Source: Leptobrachium leishanense (lineage: Eukaryota > Chordata > Amphibia > Anura > Megophryidae). From it: a stretch of 64,000 nucleotides of DNA. The notes below the pieces were generated by a model. The model saw only the letters and a program-made list of their open reading frames with translations. It made no database searches and was not told where the DNA came from. The position numbers and the translations under genes are program-made. Position 1 is the first letter of the stretch. Each line of letters starts with the position of its first letter. Shown here piece after piece: positions 12,791 through 22,721 of this stretch. The DNA lies in assembly GCA_009667805.1 (NCBI GenBank), contig CM019070.1, positions 54,545,735 through 54,609,734 of the forward strand. The letters run 5' to 3'.

Positions 12791-13007
12791 CTTTGCAAAA
12801 GTAAAAAAAACTAATTTTTTTTTAGTGTCACCCTAGGGGGTGGTGCCACCCGGTGTGGGCCGCCCCCGCCCCCCTAAGTACGCCCCTGAGGGTGTCCATA
12901 ACGTCTCTTTACAAGTAAAAAATGTATTACAGAGACAAATGAAAAGACAGATAAGTGCAAATTATTACAAAATGAGACGTATATATTTAAGTTTTTTTTG
13001 CCTCATT

Positions 13008-13147
13008 TAATACACCTCTATATGGGGACCATTAGTTGCACAAAGCACATCAAGACAGTACTCGATTTCTTGCCATGCTCGCTGTAGCATACCCTCATCA
13101 ATGGTAGCAATGGCATCAGTGACCCTCTGCTTTAGATCAGTGATGTC
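13008..13147 (-). pseudogene. Mariner-like transposase C-terminus
   Basis: Minus-strand reading gives about 46 residues beginning DITDLKQRVTDAIATIDEGM and closing ATNGPHIEVY with a stop at 13008-13010. This is the usual closing segment of a mariner/IS630 relative with repeated 'DL--R' and 'NG-HIE' motifs. It sits between the inner flank and right end of the mariner remnant, on the correct strand. The catalytic region is absent. The frame is open throughout. Confidence 0.72.
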
Positions 13148-13486
13148 CCGTACCTTTGTTCGTTTTTGAGATTGTAAAGAGACTTTATGGTCACCCTGTA
13201 TATTTATTAATTGTACTACTTAACCCCTTTACTACCCAGAACCTTTTGTTGAAAAAAGTGTTATCATAACATTTATTTGAAACATGGGATGAAAAGTTAA
13301 CAATCCAATATTGTAAATTGATTATTATTAATTTTTTCGTGTGTTTATTTATCTTTCGCAGAAATATTGTTGGGATGAAAGATTCTGAACTCTATATTTT
13401 CTTTCTGGACACCACACTGGTTCATTGTCCACAACTTGGATCAAACATTGCCGTTTTGAGGTTTTAATTACATTGTTTTAGATTTA

Positions 13487-13811
13487 GGCCGTGGTCAGAC
13501 GAGCGTCTTTGGAGAGTGGAAGGAACGTTCATCAGTGTGGACGTTCCTTCCACTCTGACGACCGTCTGACCACCTCGCTGAGTGCAGTTAGTGCGATCAG
13601 CGCTTCAAGGCTTGATACTCCTATGGAGTATCGTGCTTTGCAGCCCCTTCAACGCTCTTCTAGTGTTTTGACAGGGAGGCTTTGTGGACAAACACTTGCA
13701 GCGCCCGCAATTCGTGCATGCGCTACAGCGTGTGACCAGCCCCAACGCTTCGACAGACGCCAGTAGGCACGTCAATACGGGCGCACCTAGTGCGCTCGTC
13801 TGACACCGGCC
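13487..13811. mobile_element. Harbinger-type MITE with TTA target duplication
   Basis: Ends 'ggccgtggtcagacgagcg' and 'cgctcgtctgacaccggcc', inverted repeats with one or two mismatches. TTA at 13484-13486 and 13812-13814. The first part holds a local inverted repeat of 'ggaacgttc' and 'gaacgttcc'-like arms. No transposase. Confidence 0.87.
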
Positions 13812-13814
13812 TTA

Positions 13815-14930
13815 GAAGGAGTGAAAACTGTTACCTTCATTATGTAATCATATACACACATTCACTTCTATAGCTTCTTGTAACAAGATGAATTAAATTA
13901 TGTAATTAAAAATTACAATCAAAATAACCTGATAATCCCATGATCTTCAGGCCATAGGACACAGCTCATAGTAGGATATATGTGTGGCGTGCCTCACTGA
14001 CTGCATCAAGCAAACCGAGATGGTGACTTTACTAATTCTAAAACCATATTATTCAACCTTTTACATTAACTCTTCCTCTCTCTATAGCTTTGGGAAGAAT
14101 TGTCCATTCATGCAGCTTCCTTTGTAGTTGTGACCACCATGCAACCCCTGCTCAACATATGAAATGATTTGCAATAGTTCTCCAATGCCACGAGGGGTTT
14201 CCTGTCCTTTTTATGTCACACAGATTTGACAGCACCAAGATAGGTTATATTTTATGAAGTGTTTTAAGCAAGTAGAGGAAAAACTTCGCTAATTCGCATT
14301 TTCTTCAAACCGTATTGTTTGTTGAAAGTTTGGCCTCATAGAACAATGGCTTGAAAATAACTATATCCTACATTTATTGTTGGAAAAGTAAAGAATTTGC
14401 TCCAGGAATAATTTACACAGATTTAATTGAAGGGTGAATATAGTTTCACTAGCAGCCATCCTTTGGTTTACCTGTAAAGTATGGTGGAAATTAACTTTTT
14501 ATTACAGTGATATTTATTATAACATGTTTCTCTCAAAAACTGCCAATATTGTCTTTTCATTGTCTTACATTAATCTCTTCGTCAAATTATTTATTACTGT
14601 TCTATTATTAACCACATCACTCTCAAAAGTGAATAAACTCAATTCTGCATTGTAATACATTGAAACGCAATGTTGCCTCTCTTCCTTTCACCCTATCCTA
14701 CTGTAAACAAGTTACAAGAAGCAGTTCTCACACACATTGTAACAAAAAGTTCAGAAATGTTGCTGCTGCATTACAACAGAGAGGGAGCGAGCATAACACA
14801 GGTACAGTTCTGGGGTCACTCCCTGCTGTACATGGATACGATTCAGGGAATTATGAGTGAAAATCCCTGTGCTGTACAGATGCAAGGTGATACTGTATTT
14901 CCATATACAGGCATTATGCCACATATAGAT
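13815..14930. other. No gene seen
   Basis: Intergenic sequence, AT-rich; short ORFs only. From about 14655 on it may include diverged left parts of the repeat at 14935. Confidence 0.4.
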
Positions 14931-14934
14931 ATTT

Positions 14935-15319
14935 TTATAGTCTATTGGTATTTTTTGGAAGCTGCATTGCTAATAGTTTCATTATGATCACTACAAATCC
15001 ACATAATCAGGTGATCTGACCATTTTCATATCTATCTTTATCACATTTACTGGATTTGACACAACGGTCATTTCTGCCTGTATGCTAATAGAGACCCCAT
15101 GTGTAATTGTGCGAGATAAGAGATGCCATCTAAAGTCTAGAACCTTTCACCCAGTAATATTTCTGTAAATAACAAATGAATACATGAAAAATCAAAAATG
15201 TCTGTGCAAAATTTCTATTTTACCCTGTATTTATTTGTTGACTTTGCATATCATGGTTTAAATAAGTGTTATGATAAAACACATTTTCATCAAAAAGTGC
15301 TTGGCTGTAATGAGGTTAA
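14935..15319 (+). repeat. Dispersed repeat, also at 39880-40309
   Basis: Aligns with 39880-40309 through blocks such as 'atctatctttatcacattta', 'atttctgcctgtatgct' and 'gtgcttggctgtaat'. Both copies end close to a TTAA ('gaggTTAA' at 15316, 'ggggTTAA' near 40306), so a TTAA-targeting DNA element is possible. No ORF, class unresolved. Confidence 0.6.
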
Positions 15320-15458
15320 GATTGGTTCTGAAAAAAATAAATGTGTAGTGTGTAGAGACAAATGAAACCCATATGGTTTATCATATTCTCTATAGTAGGG
15401 ACAGTATGTTTATATTTATCAAAATGTGTCAATCAAATCTCTATAGCTCATGGAACAA

Positions 15459-16350
15459 CACATAGGGTTATTCAAAGAGATTCGAAAAGTCACCGCACGT
15501 TCGGTGACTTTTCGTTCTCTTCAATTCGGTTCGTTTTGTCGATCCCATTTCGGTGACCCTGCTGTGTATTCAGCAAGCACCACAGGGCCCCCGAATTGCA
15601 GGGAAAAGCTGCCGCAAACGCGACGAAAACTAACTGCAAAACCCACGGAATGCACGCCAAAAACAAGCAAAAACATCTGGATTAACCTTCGAAAAACCCG
15701 AGCAGGAGCCGATCACACACAGCGAAGCAGCCGAACAGGAGCCGAATCACACAGAGCCGAAGCAGCTGAGACGCAGAGGAGGCAGTGAATAAATTAGCAA
15801 AACCGTTTGTATGAATCTGTGAAAATGAAACGCTGTTTGCAAAGAAACTACTGAGCGAAAATGTCTGAAATTTTCACAGGAGGTCCAGGGAATGATAATA
15901 AAGAGGGCTGTTACAGAAAAAATAAGTAAACTTAAGAAAAAAATAAATAAATCGGTCTTTTAAAAAAATTTAAAAAAAATCTGAAAAATGCTTAAAAGAT
16001 CCTAAAAAATCTAAAAATAAAGAGACTTTTTACTGCAGAATATAATAATAAACGGTTTATTAGATATTGAGTTAAAACGGGAATATTTTTAACATTGAAG
16101 CCTATGGGATTCATAAACATTTCCCACTCCTTGTTGGTCAAACATTTCCCACTCCATTTTGTTCAAACATTTCCCACTTATTGTTGGTCAAACATTTCCC
16201 ACTCCTTGTTGGTCAAATATTTCCCACTCCTTGTTGGTCAAACATTTCCCACTTATTGTTGGTCAAACATTTCCCACTCCTTTTTGTTCAAACATTTCCC
16301 ACTCCTTTTTGTTCAAACATTTCCCATGGCTTCAAATCGGATTTAAACGT
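15459..16350 (+). repeat. Repeat family (reverse match to 12060-12680) with minisatellite
   Basis: Begins near 'tagggttattcaaagaga', includes a hairpin-like pair 'cgaaaagtcaccg' and 'cggtgacttttcg' at 15482-15516, and runs to the minisatellite at 16116. The part after 'cctatgggattcataaac' differs from the other copy, which lacks the minisatellite. Confidence 0.5.
16116..16327 (+). repeat. 25-bp minisatellite, ~8.5 units
   Basis: Units are 'aacatttcccactccttgtt' plus 'ggtca', with variants 'cttattgttggtca' and 'ctcctttttgttca' arranged in a mixed order. All three forward frames are open because the unit has no stop and its length is not a multiple of three, which explains the overlapping ORFs here. 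Confidence 0.92.
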
Positions 16351-16424
16351 GAGCAAAACCGGTAAAAATTAGCTCAGTGCACAGCAGAGAAATGGCTCAG
16401 CACTCAGCAGTGAAAGGGTTAAAA
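16345..16424 (-). repeat. Terminal piece of long TTAA-ended family
   Basis: Reads 'gatttaaacgtgagcaaaac', 'gctcagtgcacagcag' and ends 'agcagtgaaaggg' before TTAA at 16420. The same end occurs at 33341 (forward) and near 56372 (reverse). Confidence 0.6.
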
Positions 16425-16667
16425 ACTTTTTTCTTTTCTTGCTTTCATTGTTTCCTGTCCCCCTGGGCAGTACCCAGACCCCCATACACCTTTTATTGCC
16501 AATATCTTGCATATACGCCCTCTTGGAGGGGACCTTCATTTTCGACCGTTCGAGCCCCATTGACTTGCATGGTGTTCGAATTGTGTTCGAGTTTGCGGTC
16601 AACCTTTTTCAGGTGTTCGAGTTCGAATGCGAACCGAACATGGAGGTGTTCAGTCCATCACTATTGG
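16424..16667 (+). mobile_element. hAT right-end fragment
   Basis: Aligns with the last 240 bp of the 5-kb hAT element (25930-26169): 'cctgtccccctgggcagtac', 'atcttgcatatacgccctct', then TTCG-rich subterminal repeats, and an end 'gttcagtccatcacta' against 'gttcggctcatcccta'. The left end and interior are absent. Confidence 0.78.
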
Positions 16668-16720
16668 TGATTTGAACATTCAAGGAGCTGATCACAGAAC
16701 GCTTCTCAACGTATTTTTTT

Positions 16721-16796
16721 TTTGAGAAAGGATTTTACCAGGAAGGATACATTGAGATTTCTCTTGTTTTCAAGTATGTCCTGGGTGGCAAACACT
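16721..16796 (-). repeat. SINE tail fragment
   Basis: Contains 'ggattttaccaggaagga' through 'tcaagtatgtcctgggtggc', the reverse of the SINE/LINE tail. It is cut by the Harbinger-type element that starts at 16799 after TTA. Confidence 0.65.
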
Positions 16797-16798
16797 TA

Positions 16799-17145
16799 GG
16801 CTAATGTCAGACGAACGCTGTCTGAGCGCACTCTGCGTGTGTGTTTAACGGACAGCCGTACGGAAGACGGAAGACACCACATGGTCCATGTTTTTTTGAT
16901 GGACGTAGGAAAAAAAAGGGAACTATGGGAAATAAAATTTATATGAAAAATGATATAAATTTGAAAAGGATATGAAAGCCATTTTGTGCGTCAAGGTGCT
17001 GGACGTTGCAAATGCGCTGCGTCTGACATCTCATCACTCACACAGAACGCTACGCGGACGTGGCGTACTCTGCACATCCGTGGTAGCGGTTTTACGTTCT
17101 TGTCTAACTTCGTCCGTTTTCCACGTGCGTTGTGCGTGCGCAGTT
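16799..17145. mobile_element. Harbinger-type MITE, right end missing
   Basis: Starts 'ggctaatgtcagacgaacg' after TTA (16796-16798) and resembles 41574-42023 internally ('gacgttgc', 'acgtggcg', 'tctgcacatccgt'). No inverted right terminus follows, so it is truncated near 17145. Confidence 0.65.
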
Positions 17146-17149
17146 CAAG

Positions 17150-18115
17150 AAATATGGTATAGCAAAAATCTATATTGCTCCCCGTTCATTCCACTATTCC
17201 TTCCATTATTCTGTATCATGCCCTTACTTTCCTCTTTGTCGCTCACCGTCATCTACTGCCTCTTATGTCGTTGCCCATTAACTCATGCTTATTGACGCTT
17301 TCTTTCATATTGATGAAAAAGTATCTGCTGGCGTAAAGATGTTGGTGTCAATTTCTGCCACTTGTTTGAAATTTTGTTGCATCTTCAATTAAACTGGTGC
17401 AGATTCTTCTCTGACATATACTATCTTAAACATGTTTGTACAGACTGCAAAGCAAACCAGTATTTGAGTTACATTTTCATAGGTTTTGAAGTTTTCTTCA
17501 AAGATTCAGGGGAAAAAAAAGAATGACTGAGGATATGTGCTGTAAATCTGCCCTTTAGTTTATGTTGAAAATCAAAAAAACATGTAAAGTTTGGTGATGT
17601 CTGAGCGTTATCTGAAAAAAGCATACATTAAAATATGAAAGCAGATACTAGAAATAGTAGACTTGTCAGTTTGAATGCCGGCGATATAAGTACATAAGAT
17701 AAACTGTTCAGTGAGGGTTATGTTGCTGAATTTATAATCAGTATATATACATAAGACAGTGTTTTTAGTAGCTTAAAAGAACTAGCAATGTTTATTGCCC
17801 ACAAGAAGTACATAAACTCAACTCGGAATATTAGATGAGGGAGTGTGCTAAACCTTAACAGTTCTAAGATGAATTCACACCAAGTATTGATACACGTAGA
17901 AATATTTCTGCTTATAGGCACCGACATTTCAAAGGACACTCCGCTAAAGATTCTTCATTTTAGAATGTCGAGAAGTAGGGGAAAAAAAGCAAAATTGTCA
18001 AAGCTCCCAACAATGCCAAGATATACTATACTTTAAACATATTAAAGGAACACTCTGTTGAAAAATGTACCCCCCCTTTCTTCCCCTTAAATAATTGGGC
18101 AGATGCTGCTGACAA
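17150..18115. other. No gene; a TTAA-type repeat end near 18043
   Basis: AT-rich intergenic DNA. 'ttaaaggaacactctgttg' at about 18043 looks like the end of another TTAA-flanked repeat; the solo LTR that follows seems to be inserted in it. Confidence 0.4.
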
Positions 18116-18120
18116 CCTCT

Positions 18121-18822
18121 TGTCACGTCCAGCACCCATGGGGGGGGCCTAGGGTTGCTCCGGGGGGGGGCAGCACCCAGCAGCACCATCCGCGCCATTG
18201 GTTGGCCGGGTGCCAGGTGATGTGCCAGCTCCAGGAGGTCTTGTTGCTGATCAGGAGACGGGGTGCAGCGTTATGATGTGGAGCCACTGGGTTTAAAGGC
18301 AGACGGCGCGATCCGACTCATTGCCCTGTCGTGGAGTTACTTCCACCAGTGCTTGGTGATTCGTCTCTTTGCAATTCACTGACTCATTGCTATAACTGAT
18401 CGGGCTTTGTATGAGAACCCTCGATGTGTACTGACTTGGCGATTCCTGACTACCCTGACTTGTGTGACGATTTGGCTTTGTATGAGAACCACAGTTTGTG
18501 TATTGATTCGGCGATTCCTTACTACTCTGACTTCTGTAACGATTCGACATTATACTGTATATGTATCACGGTTTATGTTCTGACTCCTCTTGCCTGTGTG
18601 TTACTCAGGTTGCTCCTAATAACCCTGTCCTGTTTATACATCTCAGCCTTAAGGGTCTAGCTGGGAAGGCCTGCCTGTTGTTTATCTACTGGGGCCTTTT
18701 AACCCTTGCTTGTGTTTGTGCCCCTGCAAACAGTCAGTTTACCGACCATTCAAGGATCGGAGGGATAGACAGGGATCTGTATACAGGGACCAGCTTCATA
18801 GTATCAGTAGGGATTTGTGACA
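18121..18822 (+). mobile_element. Solo LTR with 5-bp target duplication
   Basis: Begins TGTCACGTCC and ends TTTGTGACA, with inverted TGTCAC/GTGACA termini. Flanked by CCTCT at 18116-18120 and 18823-18827. It is 702 bp long and followed by no internal retroviral-type sequence, so it probably arose by LTR-LTR recombination. Pyrimidine-rich 'cctgactaccctgac' blocks on this strand suggest the plus orientation. Likely a Ty3-type retrotransposon LTR (inference). Confidence 0.85.
18397..18570 (+). repeat. ~72-bp tandem duplication in solo LTR
   Basis: 'ggctttgtatgagaacc' followed by 'cgattcctgactaccctgac' recurs 72 bp later with a few changes; a third, more decayed unit follows at about 18540. Confidence 0.7.
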
Positions 18823-18827
18823 CCTCT

Positions 18828-19254
18828 ACCTAATTATTTTTAATTCTTTTCTACTTTTTTTTTTCGTTTTGGTGGATTTACTCACCTGTTTTCCCCCGTC
18901 ACGCACAGTTCCTTCCCTTCAGCCAAGGGGCAGAGGGAAGTCCCTCTAGCTTTTCCATGGAAGTCATGTAGCATAGGAAATGCAAATTGCACTTCACTAA
19001 AGACTAAAATACCTCTTACACCAGCTTGGGGCTTCATTCTGGTAGGTAATAAGCAGTAGCTAATGACAAAAATTGGTACACACCGTTATGGGACCTGTTA
19101 AGAGTGAACTGTCATGCTAAGAGCCCGTTTGTAAAAATTGTGACCTACGAACAGTAACCAGTAGAGGCGCACAAGCCAACAACACTGGTAGTGACTTCCA
19201 TGAGCTCAGCTGAGAACATTGCCCCTAGCATCCCTCTTGAAGCATGTGGACTAA
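18828..19254. other. No gene seen
   Basis: Intergenic sequence without recognised repeats. Confidence 0.4.
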
Positions 19255-19690
19255 TTTACACTCACTTGATGGCACTTCCCTGCCCATATAATTCAGGCTC
19301 CCCCCAGACCTCTTGATTCTGTTATCTGCAGGACCCCTGGATTCTGTTATCTGCATACACTGAGTTGTGTTGAGACTTACCTGCCTGCATTCGTGCTTGT
19401 TGTTCTGGACTTTACATCTGTCTGTTTTTTTTTTTGGTGAAAGGATTTTACCAGGAAGGATACATTGAGATTTCTCTCGTTTTCAAGTATGTCCTGGGTG
19501 GCGAGTATGTACCGTTAGGTGTCTTGCCCAAGGACACATACTGGAGAGGTGCTCTTGCCGGGATCGAATCTGTGTCTCCAGTCTCTCTCCACGCAGAGCA
19601 GTGATGTTACCTCTACTCCACCCAGCCGGCACCCCTGTTTAACCGTGTATGATCCTGTTCTGCCGGCCCTGACCTTTGCTTGAATCAATG
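19255..19690 (+). mobile_element. LTR-like fragment interrupted by a SINE
   Basis: C/T-rich phrases ('ccctggattctgttatctgc' in duplicate, 'cctgttctgccggccctgac') resemble the pyrimidine-rich parts of the LTRs here. No termini were found. It is split by the SINE at 19425-19633. Confidence 0.3.
19425..19633 (-). mobile_element. tRNA-derived SINE with LINE-type tail
   Basis: Read on the minus strand: a tRNA-like head with A-box-like 'ggctgggtggagtagaggt' and B-box-like 'gattcgatcccgg', a conserved central 'gtgtccttgggcaagacacc', and a tail 'acccaggacatacttgaaaa'...'ccttcctggtaaaat'. The tail matches the LINE 3' UTR at 63365-63411. A poly-T run at 19424-19435 is the A tail. The flanks share CTGTTT, a possible short target duplication. 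Central motif and layout resemble the vertebrate V-SINE group. Confidence 0.8.
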
Positions 19691-20440
19691 AATTGATGAA
19701 TCAATGAATTGATGTACAAAATAATCACATGATTATTCACGTGACTTTATTAATTTTACCCATGTGGCATTATGTTGATTTGTAATGTGGATTCAGACTT
19801 ATTGAGATTTGGCCAAAACCGAAAGCACAAGCCTAGAAAACAATACATTTTTCTGCCTGCATAATTTCATGAAAAAATCTTCTCTCATGATATTGCTGGA
19901 CAAGTAAGTATCTCGTACTGTGAGAGTCCATTGATTTATTTATCCTTTGAAACAGAGCTCAGTACTCCTGCATCTGATAAAATTGTAATATTACGCATGA
20001 AAATGTATAGGGTCATAGGTATTAAAATTGACAAAAAAATTGTTATGTTTTCCTTATTTGCAGTCTCTACCCTATAGCTGCCTTAAGGCAACATGATCAG
20101 TGAGTTTCATTAAAGAGCTACAACTGTGAATTTCACATGCAGGCATATCTTTCTAACAAACTGTTGATACAAGAAAATTAAAATGATTCTGTTAAAGAAT
20201 GGAAATATTTTGGAGCTGAAAACATGCTATGAGACTGAAATCATCATCTTTTGGGTGTTGGTTCGGCAATATACTAAATGGGCCTATTTAGAATTAGATA
20301 ATATGAGAATATTATGATATTTTACAAATATTTGTCAATAATTAAGTGTTCGAGTGAAATTTTGAAACAGATATAGAAACGGGGTGAATATATAAAAACA
20401 CACCTAGTTTGCAGCAATTATCAATTGGGGGAGTAGATTC
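19691..20440. other. No gene; short 16-bp tandem
   Basis: Begins with two units of 'gaatcaatgaattgat' (about 19681-19713). The remainder is AT-rich intergenic sequence. Confidence 0.45.
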
Positions 20441-20454
20441 CTCTGACTCTCCAG

Positions 20455-20525
20455 GCGCGGATTAAGATCTCTATGGGCCTGGAGCTGAATATTTCGGGGG
20501 GCTTTTTTTGTAATTTAGTGAAATG
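20455..20525 (+). repeat. Possible hAT left-end fragment
   Basis: 'ccaggcgcggattaagatct'...'atgggcctgg' resembles the 'caggggcggattaag' start of hAT-type elements. No matching right end was found. Confidence 0.3.
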
Positions 20526-21589
20526 AAAACATATTTTTGGTTATTTAATAGTGCAGATACGGGTATATCTAACCAGGCAGATACTGTGTGATTCATTTTT
20601 CATTCAGATTTCAATAATTTAAAGAGTGTAAAAATAGTTTTTCCCATTTTATCATCCAAACCTTTGTGGTTATATATTCTATAGGGCATTCTTGTTAAAA
20701 AAAATTGTGAAATGGAAACCTGTTACTGCATTTTTCTGAGAAAACATACAATTTTAACCAAAAAATGGAAAAAAAGGAAATATTTCCCATGTGTTTTGGA
20801 ACATATTTTTTTTTACGAATAATATGACTATGTATAAAACACCGACCTTGCTCCGCGCATGGAAAATGAGAAGTTGAGTAACGGCAGTGGTGTTGCTCAT
20901 TTTATACGTGACAAATGGACAATGCCATCGCTTTGGAACTAAAAATAAATAAATAATTAGTTTTCTTTTCTTTTAGATGTTACATGGTCAGGTTTGGTAT
21001 TAATGCAAAGGCCAGACCCTGCCCTTTCCAATGACACCTCACTTGACCTTGTGAGGTGTAAAGATTAGTGACGCAGGGGTCCAAAGTTCCCCGCAGTGCT
21101 CTTCGCTGCAGTGCGGCAGTTTAGGTTTTTGATGTAATAATTCGTAACAATGGATTGTACCATCACCTCCACACTTGTTGGTGACAAGAGAAATGTGATG
21201 GTTAGTAGGGATGAGCTGTTCGGTTCGATGTGTTCGGAGTTCGATTCGAACATCGCCAGTTCGTATGTTCGCGAACTTCAAACATTTCCACGTGTTCGCA
21301 TCATGTTCGCCCACAATGCACCACAATGGACCACAATGCACTTTTCCACTGGCCTGAAGCTTGTAATTGGCTACAGCCTGCACCTGACCACAGGTCAGGT
21401 GCCAGACAGGAGCAAGACTATGCCCATCACGGCTCAGAGTCCTGATTGGGCAAGTTTTGCCCAAAAATGGGCTCACAGAGCTAAGTCCCGCAGCACACTA
21501 TATAAGGCGTTCCTTGCAGCCCCAGCACGTGTTTTTTGAGAGGAGATTGTTGAGTTAGTGTGTGTTCTCACTGCCAGTCTGCCAGCAGC

Positions 21590-22600
21590 TATTGGGGGGG
21601 GGGTCTCATTTCTACAAAATATCTGGGAATTGTTGTAATCTTTGTGTTCTCACTGCCACCAACTATTTTGGGGGTCAGTCATTTCTACAAAATATCTGGG
21701 AATTGTTGTAATCTTTGTGTTCTCACTGCCACCAGCAATTGTGGGGGTCTCATTTCTACAAAATATATGGGAATTGTTCTAATCTTTGTGTTCTCACTGC
21801 CACCAACTATTTTGGGGGTCAGTTATTTATACAAAATATCTGGGAATTGTTGTAATCTTTGTGTTCTCACTGCTACCAGCAATTGTGGGGGTCTCACTTC
21901 TAGAAGATATCTGGGAATTGTTGTAATCTGTGTGTTCTCACTGCCACCAACTATTTTGGGGGTTTCATTTCTACAAAATATCTGGGAATTGTTCTAATCT
22001 TTGTGTTCTCCCTGCCACCAACTATTTTGGGGGTCAGTCATTTCTACAAAATATCTGGGAATTGTTGTAATCTTTGTGTTCTCACTGCCACCAGCAATTG
22101 TGGGGGTCTCATTTCTACAAAATATCTGGGAATTGTTCTAATCTTTGTGTTCTCACTGCCACCAACTATTTTGGGGGTCAGTTATTTATACAAAATATCT
22201 GGGAATTGTTGTAATCTTTGTGTTCTCACTGCTACCAGCAATTGTGGGGGTCTCACTTCTAGAAGATATCTGGGAATCTTTGTAATCTTTGTGTTCCCAC
22301 TGCCACCCATCACGGGGTCTCACTGATTTATATGAGGTTTCTGGGAATTGTAATCTGTGTCTTCTCACTGCCAGCTATCAGGGGGTCCCACATACTTCTA
22401 GCAGATTTCTACGAATTGTAATCAGTGTCTTGTCACTGCCATCCATCAGGGGGCTCACTGATTTATAGGAGGTTCCTGGGAATTGTAAGTTGTGTCTTGT
22501 CACTGTCACCCATCAGGGGGTCTCACAGATTTATAGGAGGTTTCTGGGAATTTTACTCTGTGTCTTGTCACTGGCTGCCAGCTATCAGGGTGTCTCACTG
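21590..22600 (+). repeat. ~72-bp tandem array, ~14 units, in hAT 5' region
   Basis: Units read 'ctacaaaatatctgggaatt', 'gttgtaatctttgtgttctc', 'actgccacc', and then either 'aactattttgggggtcag' or 'agcaattgtgggggtctc'. The two endings alternate, so the real repeat is a dimer of about 145 bp. Later units (22270 on) decay towards 'atcagggggtctcac'. Two forward ORFs spanning the array reflect the stop-free unit and are not a protein. Confidence 0.92.
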
Positions 22601-22721
22601 AGTTATACCAGAGAATCTTTAATCTTTATACCAGAGTTGAATCAGAGTTCTGCATATCTCCAATTTTTATAACAGAGTTGAACCAGAGTTCTGTATATCT
22701 TTAATCTATATATCACTCACC

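Larger units (their letters stand above)
10962..12888. mobile_element. Non-autonomous hAT element, 1.9 kb, perfect 8-bp TSD
   Basis: Ends 'caggggcgtacctaa' and 'ttagtacgcccctg' read inward as terminal inverted repeats; the subterminal 'ggcacccggggtgg' also has an inverted partner near 12845. Identical 8-bp flanks AGGGTGTC lie at 10954-10961 and 12889-12896. No transposase is encoded. The interior is a composite: a segment related to the long TTAA-ended family near 11085-11160, a GT-rich minisatellite, a segment homologous in reverse to 15459-16110, and a SINE/LINE tail at 12720-12790. It therefore carries older repeats or has received later insertions. Confidence 0.9.
10953..13198 (-). mobile_element. 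Mariner-type remnant split by a hAT element
   Basis: The left end 'TAcagggtgtcc' (TA at 10951-10952) and right end 'ggtcaccctgTA' (TA at 13199-13200) are terminal inverted repeats. Removing the inserted hAT element and one target copy rejoins the left arm to 'ataacgtctctttacaa', which mirrors 'ttgtaaagagactttatgg' at the right. The remaining mariner sequence is only about 310 bp, so it is internally deleted. It still encodes a transposase C-terminus. Confidence 0.82.

Noticed and set aside
16095..16372. Three overlapping forward ORFs with repeated 'HFPLL' peptides
   Set aside because: The 25-bp minisatellite is open in all frames; a frame-independent open reading is the sign of a repeat, not a gene.
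19540..19633. Possible tRNA gene
   Set aside because: A- and B-box-like words are present, but the sequence does not fold into a full cloverleaf by eye and is followed by SINE core and tail; it is a SINE head.
21560..22326. Two long forward ORFs with Cys/Gly-rich repeated peptides
   Set aside because: They are translations of the stop-free 72-bp array; no start context, and the repeat drifts at the DNA level without codon bias.
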